From assembly GCF_018199995.1 (NCBI RefSeq), contig NZ_CP073579.1:868001-932000 (forward strand): a DNA stretch of 64,000 nt, written 5' to 3'. Position 1 is the stretch's first letter, and the number at the start of each line of letters is the position of its first letter. Below are positions 9,572-20,331 of the stretch, in pieces. Origin of the DNA: Photobacterium sp. GJ3. GTDB taxonomy: Bacteria; Pseudomonadota; Gammaproteobacteria; Enterobacterales; Vibrionaceae. Both the position numbers and the translations under genes were made by a program. The notes below the pieces were generated by a model. The model saw nothing but the letters and a program-made list of their open reading frames with translations. It was not told the DNA's origin and searched no databases.

Positions 9572-10567
9572 ATGTCTAAAATTATTCTAGCGTGCCATGG
9601 TGGTGGAGTGAGAGGCGCTGCAACTACCCAATTTTTGGCTCGAATTGAAGAATCTTTAATGAATGAACATAATAAATCAATACGTGATTGCGTAGATTTT
9701 TATGCTGGAACTAGTACTGGCTCAATCATTGCTTTAGCTTTAGCAACGACGAACCTTTCTATGTCCGAGATAAACGAGCTGTATAATGTCACTACCGCAA
9801 AAAAAATATTTAAAGAGAATAAGGGATTTTTCGAGTTTGATGGTATTAATGCACCAAGATATGAAGGGTACGGTAAGACGAAAGTTCTCTCCGGAAAATT
9901 TGGTACTGCACGGATTCAAGATGTTCCTGATGGCAAACATGTGCTCGCAGTCACTTATGATGTAGAAAAAAGAACACCTGTTGTTTTTAAATCAACAAAT
10001 AAAGAAAACCGAAGAAAGTTATCTTCAGACATTGCAGATGCATCCAGTGCTGGGCCTACATACTTTCCTACCAAAAGCCTAAATGGCCACTGGTATGTTG
10101 ATGGAGGGGTTACAACCAACAATCCTACAATGTGTGCAATCGTTGAAGCCTTGAGAGCATGGCAAGAGACACCTATTAGTGAGCTACTTGTACTTTCAGT
10201 TGGGACAGGTTTTAGAACTCGAAAAATCAATGGGCCTGAATCAAGAAAGTGGGGGGCCTTGGGGTGGTTTACAAAAGGCAATATAATTGACTTGCTTAGA
10301 GACGAAAAAATTGTTTCTTACCAAGCAAGAACATTACTCAAAGATGGAAATTACATACATGTAAATTCTGATATGAGTAAAGAGACAATGCCTAATCCAC
10401 CAGACGATGCAATGGACGATATATCAAAAGCTAACATTGATAAGCTTAAAAAAATGGGTGATTGGTGGTTTAATATTTATGGTAATGATGCAATTAAATT
10501 ATTGTTAGGTAAATCTCTCAACCGATCGCTTGACAGCATTGACCCACTTACCAAGAAACCAACCTAA
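9572..10567 (+). CDS. Patatin-like phospholipase (CapV-like effector candidate)
   Basis: A patatin-family lipid acyl hydrolase with a Ser-Asp dyad. It shows the oxyanion motif GGGVRG (residues 10-15), nucleophile motif GTSTG (Ser48) and the Asp of DGG (Asp177). There is no signal peptide, so it acts in the cytoplasm, presumably on membrane phospholipids. I chose the ATG at 9572 (MSKIIL) because AAGGA lies 6 nt upstream; the ATG two codons earlier has no spacing. Low GC marks it as horizontally acquired. It is followed 68 bp downstream by a SLATT-like two-helix gene, and such pairs occur in cyclic-nucleotide (CBASS-type) defence loci. No nucleotidyltransferase is present. Confidence 0.85.
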   Translation: MSKIILACHGGGVRGAATTQFLARIEESLMNEHNKSIRDCVDFYAGTSTGSIIALALATTNLSMSEINELYNVTTAKKIFKENKGFFEFDGINAPRYEGYGKTKVLSGKFGTARIQDVPDGKHVLAVTYDVEKRTPVVFKSTNKENRRKLSSDIADASSAGPTYFPTKSLNGHWYVDGGVTTNNPTMCAIVEALRAWQETPISELLVLSVGTGFRTRKINGPESRKWGALGWFTKGNIIDLLRDEKIVSYQARTLLKDGNYIHVNSDMSKETMPNPPDDAMDDISKANIDKLKKMGDWWFNIYGNDAIKLLLGKSLNRSLDSIDPLTKKPT

Positions 10568-10635
10568 CTCTTATATTTAAGATGGTATTATAATCCTTTA
10601 TCCAATGTAATTTGTAAATTAAGTAGAGCCTGAAA

Positions 10636-11051
10636 ATGATCAAAAACCTTTGGGATAAATTTACATATTCGATTGGACGTCGTCCTCAGGGTAGCTTAAG
10701 AGAGGTTACTTAAAGAATAATAAAGAAACCTTTCTTAGTCGCCTTGCTGTGATTGAAAATCTTGACGGTATTTCTCGTGAATTGGCGACTAAGTTTCAAG
10801 TAGATATAGAGCAAAAGATCCGGTGGATGCACGAAAACAAAATGTACCATCGGAAACGATACCTGTTCTTTCAACATGTCAAAATCTGGCTCTCTTTTGT
10901 CACTACGGTCAGTGTCGCATTGGCTGCAACTTATTATTATCCTCCAACTTGTTGGAGCTCCATAGCAATTGTTTCAAGTGCGTTGGTGACAACCATTGCA
11001 CCAGGGCCGGATTTTACTTTGTTAATTCCATTAACCAAAGAACAGCTCTGA
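10636..11051 (+). pseudogene. SLATT-like 2-TM protein, frameshifted and truncated by an IS
   Basis: Reading starts at ATG 10636 (MIKNLWDKFTYSIGRRPQGS). It shifts frame near 10704, where one extra G in AGAGG would join it to GYLKNNKETFLSRLAVIENL and on to KIRWMHENKMYHRKRYLFF. This is followed by two hydrophobic helices (IWLSFVTTVSVALAATYYY and SSIAIVSSALVTTIAP). A charged helix then a two-TM hairpin is the layout of SLATT effector domains, which form pores in nucleotide-activated defence systems. Native sequence stops at 11001, where an ISAs1-type element begins; the last residues come from the IS. The family assignment is inferred from layout only. Confidence 0.55.
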
Positions 11052-12219
11052 CCTAAAATCGTCGCTCCAGCCCGCCCGCTTTATCTTCAGTTTCTTACTC
11101 GATTTTGCCGGATGTTGCTGAGCCAGATTAAGTATAATACGCCTGAACAACGCCATGCGCTCTGCTGCTTCCCGGTCACCAATCTGGTTCAGGTCTTCGC
11201 GGAATACCACATCCAACACCCAGTGTTGCTGATTCTCCGTGTACCAATGCTGGCGTACGCTGCGAAAGGCGAGCTTAGGGTCAACGTCTAGCGAACTAAT
11301 ATAGAAGTGTGTATCGATGGTTGTCTTGCCCTTGTTCCGCCTTTCTCGCTCGATAGCGATAAAACTCTTGGCTGACGGCCACTTCTTGGTCAATTCTTTA
11401 GACAGTTGCGCTGGTAGTTGAAACAAGGTTCGATGTTCTGAGCGCCCATGTCCCTTCGTTCTTTCCTCTTGCTGAGGCAGGTTTTCAGCCTCGTCCCAGT
11501 GAGGCATGAAGGCTGCTTCAATGGCCTCTTTCAGCTTGGGTTGGTTGCCTTTTACCTGGACAACATAGTCGCCCTTGCGCTGCTGAATTTGTCTCAGCGT
11601 TTCCTGGTTACAATGCAGCGCATCGAAGGTCAGAATGCTGTCTTTGACATCAAGCATCGTCAGCATGTCGCGTACGGTGGCGACTTCACTACCCTTGGTA
11701 GAGGTCGGTTGCTGATACAGCACAACTCCTTGTTCAGTATCGAAGGCCGTTACCATGTGTAGCGCTTTTTCTCTGCCATTCTGATTGACCGCGCCACGCA
11801 GTGTTTTACCGTCAATGGCGATCACGGGCCGACCAGTCTGCTCCCGCAGGGCGTTCACCCAACTGAACAGCGCTAGCACCAGGCTTTCCACATGCACCGC
11901 CTTAATAATACGTGCGATGGAGTGCCGTGTTGGAATGCCGTTTTCGAAACGTCGGTACTTACGGAGCCAGTTGATGTGATCATGACCGAAAGCTTCAATC
12001 TCTAGCCAACCCTCGCATCCGGAAGCGACGGCTGCCATGACAAGGAACATGATATCGACCAGGTCATGCTGGCGATTGATACGGGAACGGGTGTCTTCGA
12101 TGATGCTCAGATGGTCAAATAGGGACATGTGGTTTGTCGATTTAGCGTAGTATATGGGATCAGAACACTGCTAAATCAATAAGTTCCCTGCTTCCTTAAC
12201 AAAGTATGATCCGGCCCTG
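11002..12219 (-). mobile_element. ISAs1-family insertion sequence, copy A (1218 bp)
   Basis: Terminal inverted repeats begin CAGGGCCGGAT at 11002 and, reversed, at 12219, and extend about 24 bp to TACTTTGTTAA. One transposase gene fills the interior. The flanks (cattgcac on the left, atgactcc on the right) do not match, so no target duplication is visible. Both neighbouring genes are cut at the IS ends, pointing to a deletion or other rearrangement at this element. Confidence 0.9.
11031..12128 (-). CDS. ISAs1-family transposase
   Basis: A 365-residue DDE transposase that cuts and joins the ends of IS copy A. ISAs1-family features are the N-terminal DTRSRINRQHDLVDIMF block, IAIDGKTLRGA, LTFDALHCN, VVQVKGNQP and the C-terminal HWYTENQQHWVLDVVF with its catalytic Glu. 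Length is normal and the frame is intact, so it may be active. It differs clearly from the second ISAs1-type transposase at 19 kb. Confidence 0.93.
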   Translation of the reverse strand: MSLFDHLSIIEDTRSRINRQHDLVDIMFLVMAAVASGCEGWLEIEAFGHDHINWLRKYRRFENGIPTRHSIARIIKAVHVESLVLALFSWVNALREQTGRPVIAIDGKTLRGAVNQNGREKALHMVTAFDTEQGVVLYQQPTSTKGSEVATVRDMLTMLDVKDSILTFDALHCNQETLRQIQQRKGDYVVQVKGNQPKLKEAIEAAFMPHWDEAENLPQQEERTKGHGRSEHRTLFQLPAQLSKELTKKWPSAKSFIAIERERRNKGKTTIDTHFYISSLDVDPKLAFRSVRQHWYTENQQHWVLDVVFREDLNQIGDREAAERMALFRRIILNLAQQHPAKSSKKLKIKRAGWSDDFRSELFFG

Positions 12220-13335
12220 ATGACTCCAGTTGCGCACGGCATCCTCAATCTGGAAGTAATCTGGGCGGGAGTTCACAAAATCATTCAGCTCTTCCTGGGT
12301 CATGCCCATCTCTTCAGCTACACGCAAGATACGGCGGTTTTCTAAGCCGGATTTGTGGCCGTAGTGCCAGTTTTCAATGACATTCTCATCTTCATCAAGA
12401 AAGTTGCCGTTAATATCTTTATCTTGTGCTGCTTCAATCTGGCACTTGGTTTCGGCACGCAGTGACGTGCGTTGCAGTGTCGGCTTCGGCTCACCACTGG
12501 ATCCCCAGCGACCATCCTTGCCCCTAGGCTGATTTTCCCAGTATACGATATAAATCGGCGCAATCCCCGAGTCCTGCGGGAACACCAGCACAAAGTCACT
12601 CCAGTGCGTTTCCGCATTGGCCGGATAGGTTTCCACCGTTGGAAACCACTCATCCGAAACCGGTGTGGGGTGAATATCTTTCTGCTCAAAACCATCGGCT
12701 TGGCCCGGCGTCAGTTGCCACTCGGGATCCCCTGTTTCCGCCGGGAGCCAGATGAGATGCGGCCCGTCTTTCTCAAGGGCGACGGAGTAGCTTTGATTGC
12801 TCTCGTCAAACCTCACCTGAAGCACCGGAATACTGACGAAGTTCATGTGCCATGCGTGAACGTTCGGGTACAGCTCACCGGGTGCCGGGTCGGTCAGGCT
12901 GATACGGATGCGGCTTTGCACAGTTTCCAGATTGCGCAATTCCTCCTCCGTGTGCTGGGTATCGTCGCTGTGCCAGATTTTCTGATGGATCAGGAGCAGG
13001 GAGGCAATGCCGCCCAATGCAAGCAAGGTGTATTCATCCAGTGCACTGTCGAGTTTCCCGGCCAGCCGGGTCATCGCGGCTGCGGCATCTTTGTTCGCCT
13101 GCCCTGCCGCCCCAACGCCCCCTGCTCCTGCCCCCAAAGTGGGTGGTGGCACTGGCGGGGCAACCGGCACAGCGGCATGCGCCGAGCTGAAAAACCATGA
13201 AAACGGCCCGAAATTGGTGATGGGCTCAGGTGCTGAGCCTGCCTCTGTACTGCCTTGCGGCAGTTTGCACGACTTGGCAAATACAGGCGAGACAAGCGAT
13301 TTGATGCGGACCACCGGAATTGTTGTTTTCACCAT
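12196..13335 (-). CDS. S-type pyocin-like bacteriocin with GHH/HNH-type nuclease end, truncated by an IS
   Basis: The N-terminal region is Ala/Gly/Pro-rich (VPVAPPVPPPTLGAGAGG) and followed by a hydrophobic helix (TLLALGGIASLLLIHQ). Next comes a pyocin-S-like translocation domain (HMNFVSIPVLQVRF, FPQDSGIAPIYIVYWEN). The C-terminus carries YGHKSGLENRRI and NSRPDYFQIEDAVRNWSHQ, which resembles GHH-signature HNH/endonuclease VII toxin domains. From GRIILC onward the sequence is the IS inverted repeat, so the last native residues of the nuclease are gone and activity is doubtful. No immunity gene follows; it was probably lost with the IS rearrangement. The start ATG has no clear ribosome site, so the N-terminus is uncertain. 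Confidence 0.7.
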   Translation of the reverse strand: MVKTTIPVVRIKSLVSPVFAKSCKLPQGSTEAGSAPEPITNFGPFSWFFSSAHAAVPVAPPVPPPTLGAGAGGVGAAGQANKDAAAAMTRLAGKLDSALDEYTLLALGGIASLLLIHQKIWHSDDTQHTEEELRNLETVQSRIRISLTDPAPGELYPNVHAWHMNFVSIPVLQVRFDESNQSYSVALEKDGPHLIWLPAETGDPEWQLTPGQADGFEQKDIHPTPVSDEWFPTVETYPANAETHWSDFVLVFPQDSGIAPIYIVYWENQPRGKDGRWGSSGEPKPTLQRTSLRAETKCQIEAAQDKDINGNFLDEDENVIENWHYGHKSGLENRRILRVAEEMGMTQEELNDFVNSRPDYFQIEDAVRNWSHQGRIILC

Positions 13336-13425
13336 AAGCTGACATAAACACGAACATCATATCAGAGGCTTATCGGACCATTTTCACCATAAGATGACAT
13401 AAAAATGAAGCATAAGGTGACATAA
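13333..13425 (-). repeat. Three copies of CATAAGNTGACATAA at the start of the bacteriocin gene
   Basis: Copies lie at 13333-13347, 13388-13402 and 13411-13425, with N being C, A and G. The first two also share the downstream bases TTTTCAC, and the start codon of the bacteriocin gene lies inside the first copy. They could be operator sites or the ends of a lost mobile element. The 317 bp that follow (13426-13742) hold no gene I can support. Confidence 0.6.
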
Positions 13426-13742
13426 CCTTCCCTTCGCTTAACATCTGTTCCAGAGTGTGTAAGATTTTTTCTTTCATATCGTCACTACGACGAAGCTATT
13501 CCCATATCTTTGGAAATGCTCAACACGATTCTGGACAGAAACGCGCTATAGTTATTGTTCTATTGTGCTAGATGGCATTAGTTTAACTTCAGAGTAACGT
13601 CGGAGATCAGCAGCACCTTGTTGGGCGGCGCGCACGTTGCCGACAAACGGCGAGTCAAACAAAGTACGTTAATTCGAGTCAGCCGTATTCCTAAAATCCT
13701 GGACAACAAACCTGATTTCACCGATTAAGCACTAGAGTGGGC

Positions 13743-14330
13743 CTATTCAAAGTGCGGAGTCCAACTGGCCAATTCAGCAGACAGCCCCTCCGCCCAAAAC
13801 TCGTATAAATTAATCTGGGTTCGAATCAGTGGCACTGGAACCGATCCCGGCGAAGAGCTGAACAACTTTGGAAAGGGGCCACTTGGTCCCCAATACTCCG
13901 TTCGCTCCGTATATTCCTCCGAGCCATCTTCGCCTAATTTGCGAGTTATCACTTTGGTCTTGACACCACCGGTTGTGTACAAGTACATGCCATACATGGC
14001 GACTATAGCGAGAATGCCTACCTCGATAACCGGAGCCTTTTTCTTTGCGTCTTCAACAGAGCCAACGACGGCTTCTCTCTGTTCTGGCTCCTGCCATGCT
14101 GTAGACAGCACAACGAGAGAAGCCTCCGAAATCGTATCCGGGCTACGTTCCAACATTCGAAGACACTCGACGATGGAGTTCTCGTTGCCTACGAGATCCA
14201 CGAGACACTGCCGCATCTCCTGGGGTGTAAGGTAGTCCGTTTTCTCCGCAACGACGTAGCGCATCGCTTGCTGTAAGGTGTCATCGTCTGCAGATTTTTC
14301 GCTCAATAATTCCGCCAATGATTTGCTCAT
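13743..14330 (-). CDS. Single-pass membrane protein partner of the CHAT protease
   Basis: A 195-residue protein. The N-terminal ~95 residues look all-helical (SLAELLSEKSADDDTLQQAM, YLTPQEMRQCLVDLV) and could be a small death-like or effector-associated adaptor domain. One transmembrane helix follows (about residues 101-120, VIEVGILAIVAMYGMYLYTT). A beta-prone charged segment (TKVITRKLGEDGSEEYTERT) then leads to a Pro-rich tail. The start ATG overlaps the stop of the upstream CHAT gene in ATGA, so translation is coupled; the frame is open 23 codons further inside the CHAT gene. By context it is a candidate target or membrane effector of the protease. The function is inferred, not shown. Confidence 0.75.
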   Translation of the reverse strand: MSKSLAELLSEKSADDDTLQQAMRYVVAEKTDYLTPQEMRQCLVDLVGNENSIVECLRMLERSPDTISEASLVVLSTAWQEPEQREAVVGSVEDAKKKAPVIEVGILAIVAMYGMYLYTTGGVKTKVITRKLGEDGSEEYTERTEYWGPSGPFPKLFSSSPGSVPVPLIRTQINLYEFWAEGLSAELASWTPHFE

Positions 14331-17300
14331 CTCCAATCCCCTTCTATAGATAGAGCCCACGATACCCAACGTGGCTGCGAATTGACAGCAGCCAGACAAG
14401 CATGTCGAACCGCCTCGGCAAGCGAGTGGTTGCCTTGCAGGTACTCCTCAAATGCCGCATCCATGATTGGTAAGACTAACGGCACGATGACATCCCATCG
14501 TGGAGCGACTAATGCTTGTCCGCCACCCCAACGAAAGGCATTCAGAAGACCGAGGCGATCACCTAAACCAACGGTGTGGCTAACTCCGGTTGAGCACGCT
14601 ATCGAAAACAATACTCGAGGAACATTAACTAAGACCTGGCATGCGCGCCAACTCATTCGATGACCTTCGAAACCGTGGCCGCCCGCCGCCACTGAATCAG
14701 CTAGCGGTAGCGCACCATTGTGCGAAAGCATAAAGGCGACTTCCCCAAGCTTCCTATCAATGTACCCATGACAGAGAATCTTCCCTACTGTACAGCCCGC
14801 CAAAAGGTCAGAAAACGCACTTCTGTCGCACTCAACACCCGTACAATTTCGAAACCCAATATCGTTTGCGATTGCGTAAGTTTCGCTACGTCTAACGGAT
14901 TCCTCAAATGCCGAGATAATGGTCAGCGACTCCCGAAAGCGAGGAACGAGGGCAACACCAATTGACCAGGTAACAGGCTTGTTCCTCGAGTTAGATAGCC
15001 TAATAAGTTCCGTCCAACTGGAAGCGTAGGAAACTGACCTCGACGGTGCGATGGCAACATGCCATGGCAGAGATTGAGAGCCGCGACTGTCGATAATAAC
15101 AACATGGTGTTCGTCGCTGATCGCCTCGCTTAGCGACTCATTGAGCCACTCTTCGAGTAAGCGCCAACCTTCGATATCGAAAGGATCTCCATTGCGACTT
15201 GGACGCCAGTTGCTGAGCCTTTGCTCAAGACGTCGACCCACCTCGGCATCATCGACACATGGGGCGGCCAACCATTTAGAATGTATTGTTCCGTCCTTTG
15301 CTGTCGCTGTAAGCAGATGCGAGGTAGATTCACCATCGTCTATCCATTCTAAAACTGCTAAAGGCCCACTAGATGCAGATAACTGAGCGAGTGCATCTTC
15401 GATTTGGTTGAGAAATATTTGCTGCCTCCCACCCTGTTCAACTGCTCGTCGTCTCTGCATTGCGTGCGTTACGGCATTTCGCTTAAGTTCGGCAATAAGC
15501 CGGATGTCCTCGCAGGAAGACGCCAGACCGTATTTCGATCTCACAAGACGCACGAGTTCGTTAAGTTGATACTCCAGACGGCGGGGACCGAGCACAGTAG
15601 TGCCGAGATCAATGGCACCACCAAACTCATTAGCCAGGGCCGTAGGTACAGCCATCAGTTTCTCTCTTGCCTCAGGAACGGCGCCTCGACCGTAAGCTGC
15701 ATGTGCGAGCGCTATTAAAACCTCGGCCACTTGCGACTTATCATGTTTTTCATGAGCCTCGTAGCAAGCTTTCCAGGCGCACTCGAAGCGGTCGGAAGAA
15801 TCGTAGTCCGTGAGGCTTGCCTCAACACGAAGTACGTCGAGAACAAGAGGCACGTCTCCGCGAGCTTCGGCGCGCTGCCTCACATCGCAAAGGTTGGGAA
15901 CGATTTCGTCGAACACAGGCGCCAGTTTAGGAGCCTGCCTGTCCGCAACTTTGGCAACCATTCCCAGTACGGACGCAACAACGACAGTTTCGTAGTCGAC
16001 CTCTGCTTGCGACATTCTGTTTTGCCAAACATCATTGCTTTCGGAATTACTTTCGGATTCGCGGCTCGAGGAGTACCCCAGGATTGAATCAACAGCTCCT
16101 TCGACATCACCAGTGAGCGCGGATACCATAGCGAGAAGTGCCACGATATGAAGCGCGGATGAATCCCATGGAGGAGTCGCGTGCTGGCGCGCCTCTTCAA
16201 GTACGGCCCGCGCGTCCTCATACCATCCTAGGGAGAGCTTCGTAACGCCTAGAGATATTAGAATTTGTATTTTCTCCGCCGGATTCTCGACGTCTTCCGA
16301 TAGCATCAAAAGCGCAGCGTGAGCCGAGTCGGCTGCCCCGATTTCGCGGAGAAGGATAGCTCGATTAAGCAACGCAACTCGAAACAACTTAGGCGGCAAC
16401 GAGTCACCGTCAACCCGAAGGATTTCATCAATCCACCACAACGCTTCGGCGGTCTGTCCGGTTAGGCGAAGTGCATTCGCACGCTCGTTCCACAATGGCG
16501 CGCGATCATTGGGATCCAACGTTTCTTCCCACGGCGCATGGGTCGAGCCGATCAACGCGAGGAATGGATGTGGCGTTCGGAGGTTTTTAAAGCACTCTCC
16601 AAGAGTGGCATACAGATTTGCTTTAGCGGAGTCAGAACCAACAACAAGTTGTGTCAACTCCTGACTAAGACTTACCAAGTCGTCGACTTTGGATTCTGCG
16701 ACCAACTTGTGCAGGAAATGCTCTAGAACCAGAATAAAATTGTGTCGCTTCTCCGGATCCAAGGCTACTTCCTTCAGCACATCCAGTATGTCCTTTACGG
16801 AAGAACTCTGGCTAAGGGGGCCGTCAACATGGACACGTATACCGTGGTTGGTTGCGTCTGAAATAACATCTGGATAACCGCACCGTTTGGCCACTGCTCC
16901 GAGAATCTGCGGCCAAGTCGGGTCCTTGGAGGCAAGACGCGCCGATACGTTCTTCCATGCGTCTTCATACGTGATCGTAGAACGTGCGCGGTCTGTAGAA
17001 ACTTGTCTAGCGCGGAGTTGGTCGAGAGATGCATCAGAGTTGCTTGCACACTGAACAAGTAGCTCAAAGTCAAAGAAGGCTCCTGCCCATCGTGAACGGT
17101 GAGGATTTTCGACTTGAGCGGCATCGCAAACGCTCGCCGTAACAGCTTGTCTGCAATATTTTGTGATAACATCTCCTTCGTCTGTATGACTAGTGACGAA
17201 TTGAATAAAAGTATCAACTGCGTTTGGCAAGATCATATCTGACGAAATGTAACGACTCAGGTCATTCTCGAAATTTCTTCCTTCTTCATTTTCCGATGCC

Positions 17301-17890
17301 CAAGATTCTCGTAGTGCAAACCACGACAGGGTTTGTATTAAAGAAAGTCGTCGAATTAGCTCAGCGGTTAATTCGGCAGAATTCGCCGTAACGTCAGAAT
17401 AGATTTTGGTGCCTTTAAAGCCTTGGTTCGCAATAAACCATCCAGCATTGAGCAAAAATGGTGTGACATGTCGCCACTGGGTAGTGAGGAGACCAGCAAT
17501 GGTACCGCTAGCTACTGCACTAAATAGAGCATTGATAAATGGTTCTTTTGCTAGGATGCGTTTCTTAATAGCCGATCGCAATGCGTCGAGCGATGTGAAT
17601 GTCTCGAGCTCTGCAGCCATGGGAGGTTTTGAGAAGCGGTTAGCTGCTTCTAAAGCTCTAAGGTCTGTTGAATTAGTGGCAATTAATCTAGCTGGCGGGT
17701 CGGAACAATGAAATATGACGACGGGCTCTACGGTTAGTCGGTGTCCACATGTGCACTGTACATAGTCAATCTCACCTCCAAAGAGTTGTAAAAGGGAAGT
17801 CATCTGTGAGTCACGTAACTCATATATGCCAACCACATCGGTGGCAAGCACCTTCAATGGCTTTCCGCAATTAGGACAAATGCCTGTCAT
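14327..17890 (-). CDS. Zinc-ribbon/TPR/CHAT caspase-like protease
   Basis: An 1187-residue cytoplasmic protein. The N-terminus has a zinc-ribbon-like pattern (CPNC at residues 5-8, CTC at 46-48). The middle, roughly residues 400-850, is helical with TPR-like repeats (RANALRLTGQTAEALWWIDE, RAILLREIGAADSAHAALL, LGVTKLSLGWYEDARAVLEE). The C-terminal ~250 residues form a CHAT domain with the expected His (LCHGY, His1041) and Cys (SIACSTG, Cys1099). CHAT proteases act in bacterial cell-death and defence modules, for example with gasdermins or type III-E CRISPR. Here the coupled partner is a small membrane protein. The start has ACAGGAG upstream. Confidence 0.85.
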   Translation of the reverse strand: MTGICPNCGKPLKVLATDVVGIYELRDSQMTSLLQLFGGEIDYVQCTCGHRLTVEPVVIFHCSDPPARLIATNSTDLRALEAANRFSKPPMAAELETFTSLDALRSAIKKRILAKEPFINALFSAVASGTIAGLLTTQWRHVTPFLLNAGWFIANQGFKGTKIYSDVTANSAELTAELIRRLSLIQTLSWFALRESWASENEEGRNFENDLSRYISSDMILPNAVDTFIQFVTSHTDEGDVITKYCRQAVTASVCDAAQVENPHRSRWAGAFFDFELLVQCASNSDASLDQLRARQVSTDRARSTITYEDAWKNVSARLASKDPTWPQILGAVAKRCGYPDVISDATNHGIRVHVDGPLSQSSSVKDILDVLKEVALDPEKRHNFILVLEHFLHKLVAESKVDDLVSLSQELTQLVVGSDSAKANLYATLGECFKNLRTPHPFLALIGSTHAPWEETLDPNDRAPLWNERANALRLTGQTAEALWWIDEILRVDGDSLPPKLFRVALLNRAILLREIGAADSAHAALLMLSEDVENPAEKIQILISLGVTKLSLGWYEDARAVLEEARQHATPPWDSSALHIVALLAMVSALTGDVEGAVDSILGYSSSRESESNSESNDVWQNRMSQAEVDYETVVVASVLGMVAKVADRQAPKLAPVFDEIVPNLCDVRQRAEARGDVPLVLDVLRVEASLTDYDSSDRFECAWKACYEAHEKHDKSQVAEVLIALAHAAYGRGAVPEAREKLMAVPTALANEFGGAIDLGTTVLGPRRLEYQLNELVRLVRSKYGLASSCEDIRLIAELKRNAVTHAMQRRRAVEQGGRQQIFLNQIEDALAQLSASSGPLAVLEWIDDGESTSHLLTATAKDGTIHSKWLAAPCVDDAEVGRRLEQRLSNWRPSRNGDPFDIEGWRLLEEWLNESLSEAISDEHHVVIIDSRGSQSLPWHVAIAPSRSVSYASSWTELIRLSNSRNKPVTWSIGVALVPRFRESLTIISAFEESVRRSETYAIANDIGFRNCTGVECDRSAFSDLLAGCTVGKILCHGYIDRKLGEVAFMLSHNGALPLADSVAAGGHGFEGHRMSWRACQVLVNVPRVLFSIACSTGVSHTVGLGDRLGLLNAFRWGGGQALVAPRWDVIVPLVLPIMDAAFEEYLQGNHSLAEAVRHACLAAVNSQPRWVSWALSIEGDWR

Positions 17891-18099
17891 TAATGGACTC
17901 CTGTTACGGTAGGGATCGCTCTTATCAGGTATGGCTGTCTCCTAGGCTTACCCCAGTGACGCCCTAAGCTTTTTATGGAGAGTTCAGGATATGTAATTAA
18001 TGAGTATCTAGTGCACACCTCAATAGATAATCTTAACTTTAGTGAATACTAGTACAATAGCCTGTTCCTTGTTGCAGCACTTCTAAGACCTCCGTGGTA

Positions 18100-20166
<2,067 letters not shown>

Positions 20167-20331
20167 CGGTGCAGACCAATTCAACTGGCTCTTGCTCTCT
20201 TAACTGGTCTATCAGCGAATACGTTCTATCTCGTCCGCCATCAAAAGAGCTGTAGCCTAATGGGATGGTCTGCTCCCCCCGAACTTCTTATGCTGAATGT
20301 AGGGCTGATGAAGGAGATATATGATGACCAA
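20167..20331 (+). other. 165 bp remnant between two IS elements
   Basis: The segment ends in a clear translation start, AAGGAGATAT then ATGATGACC, and its coding sequence is cut at once by the IS903-like element. It is therefore the 5' edge of an otherwise deleted gene, possibly another transposase. Too little remains to name it. Confidence 0.45.

Noticed and set aside
12472..13200. 242-residue plus-strand ORF opposite the bacteriocin gene
   Set aside because: It is a shadow of the GC-rich minus-strand gene, with unlike composition and no domain.
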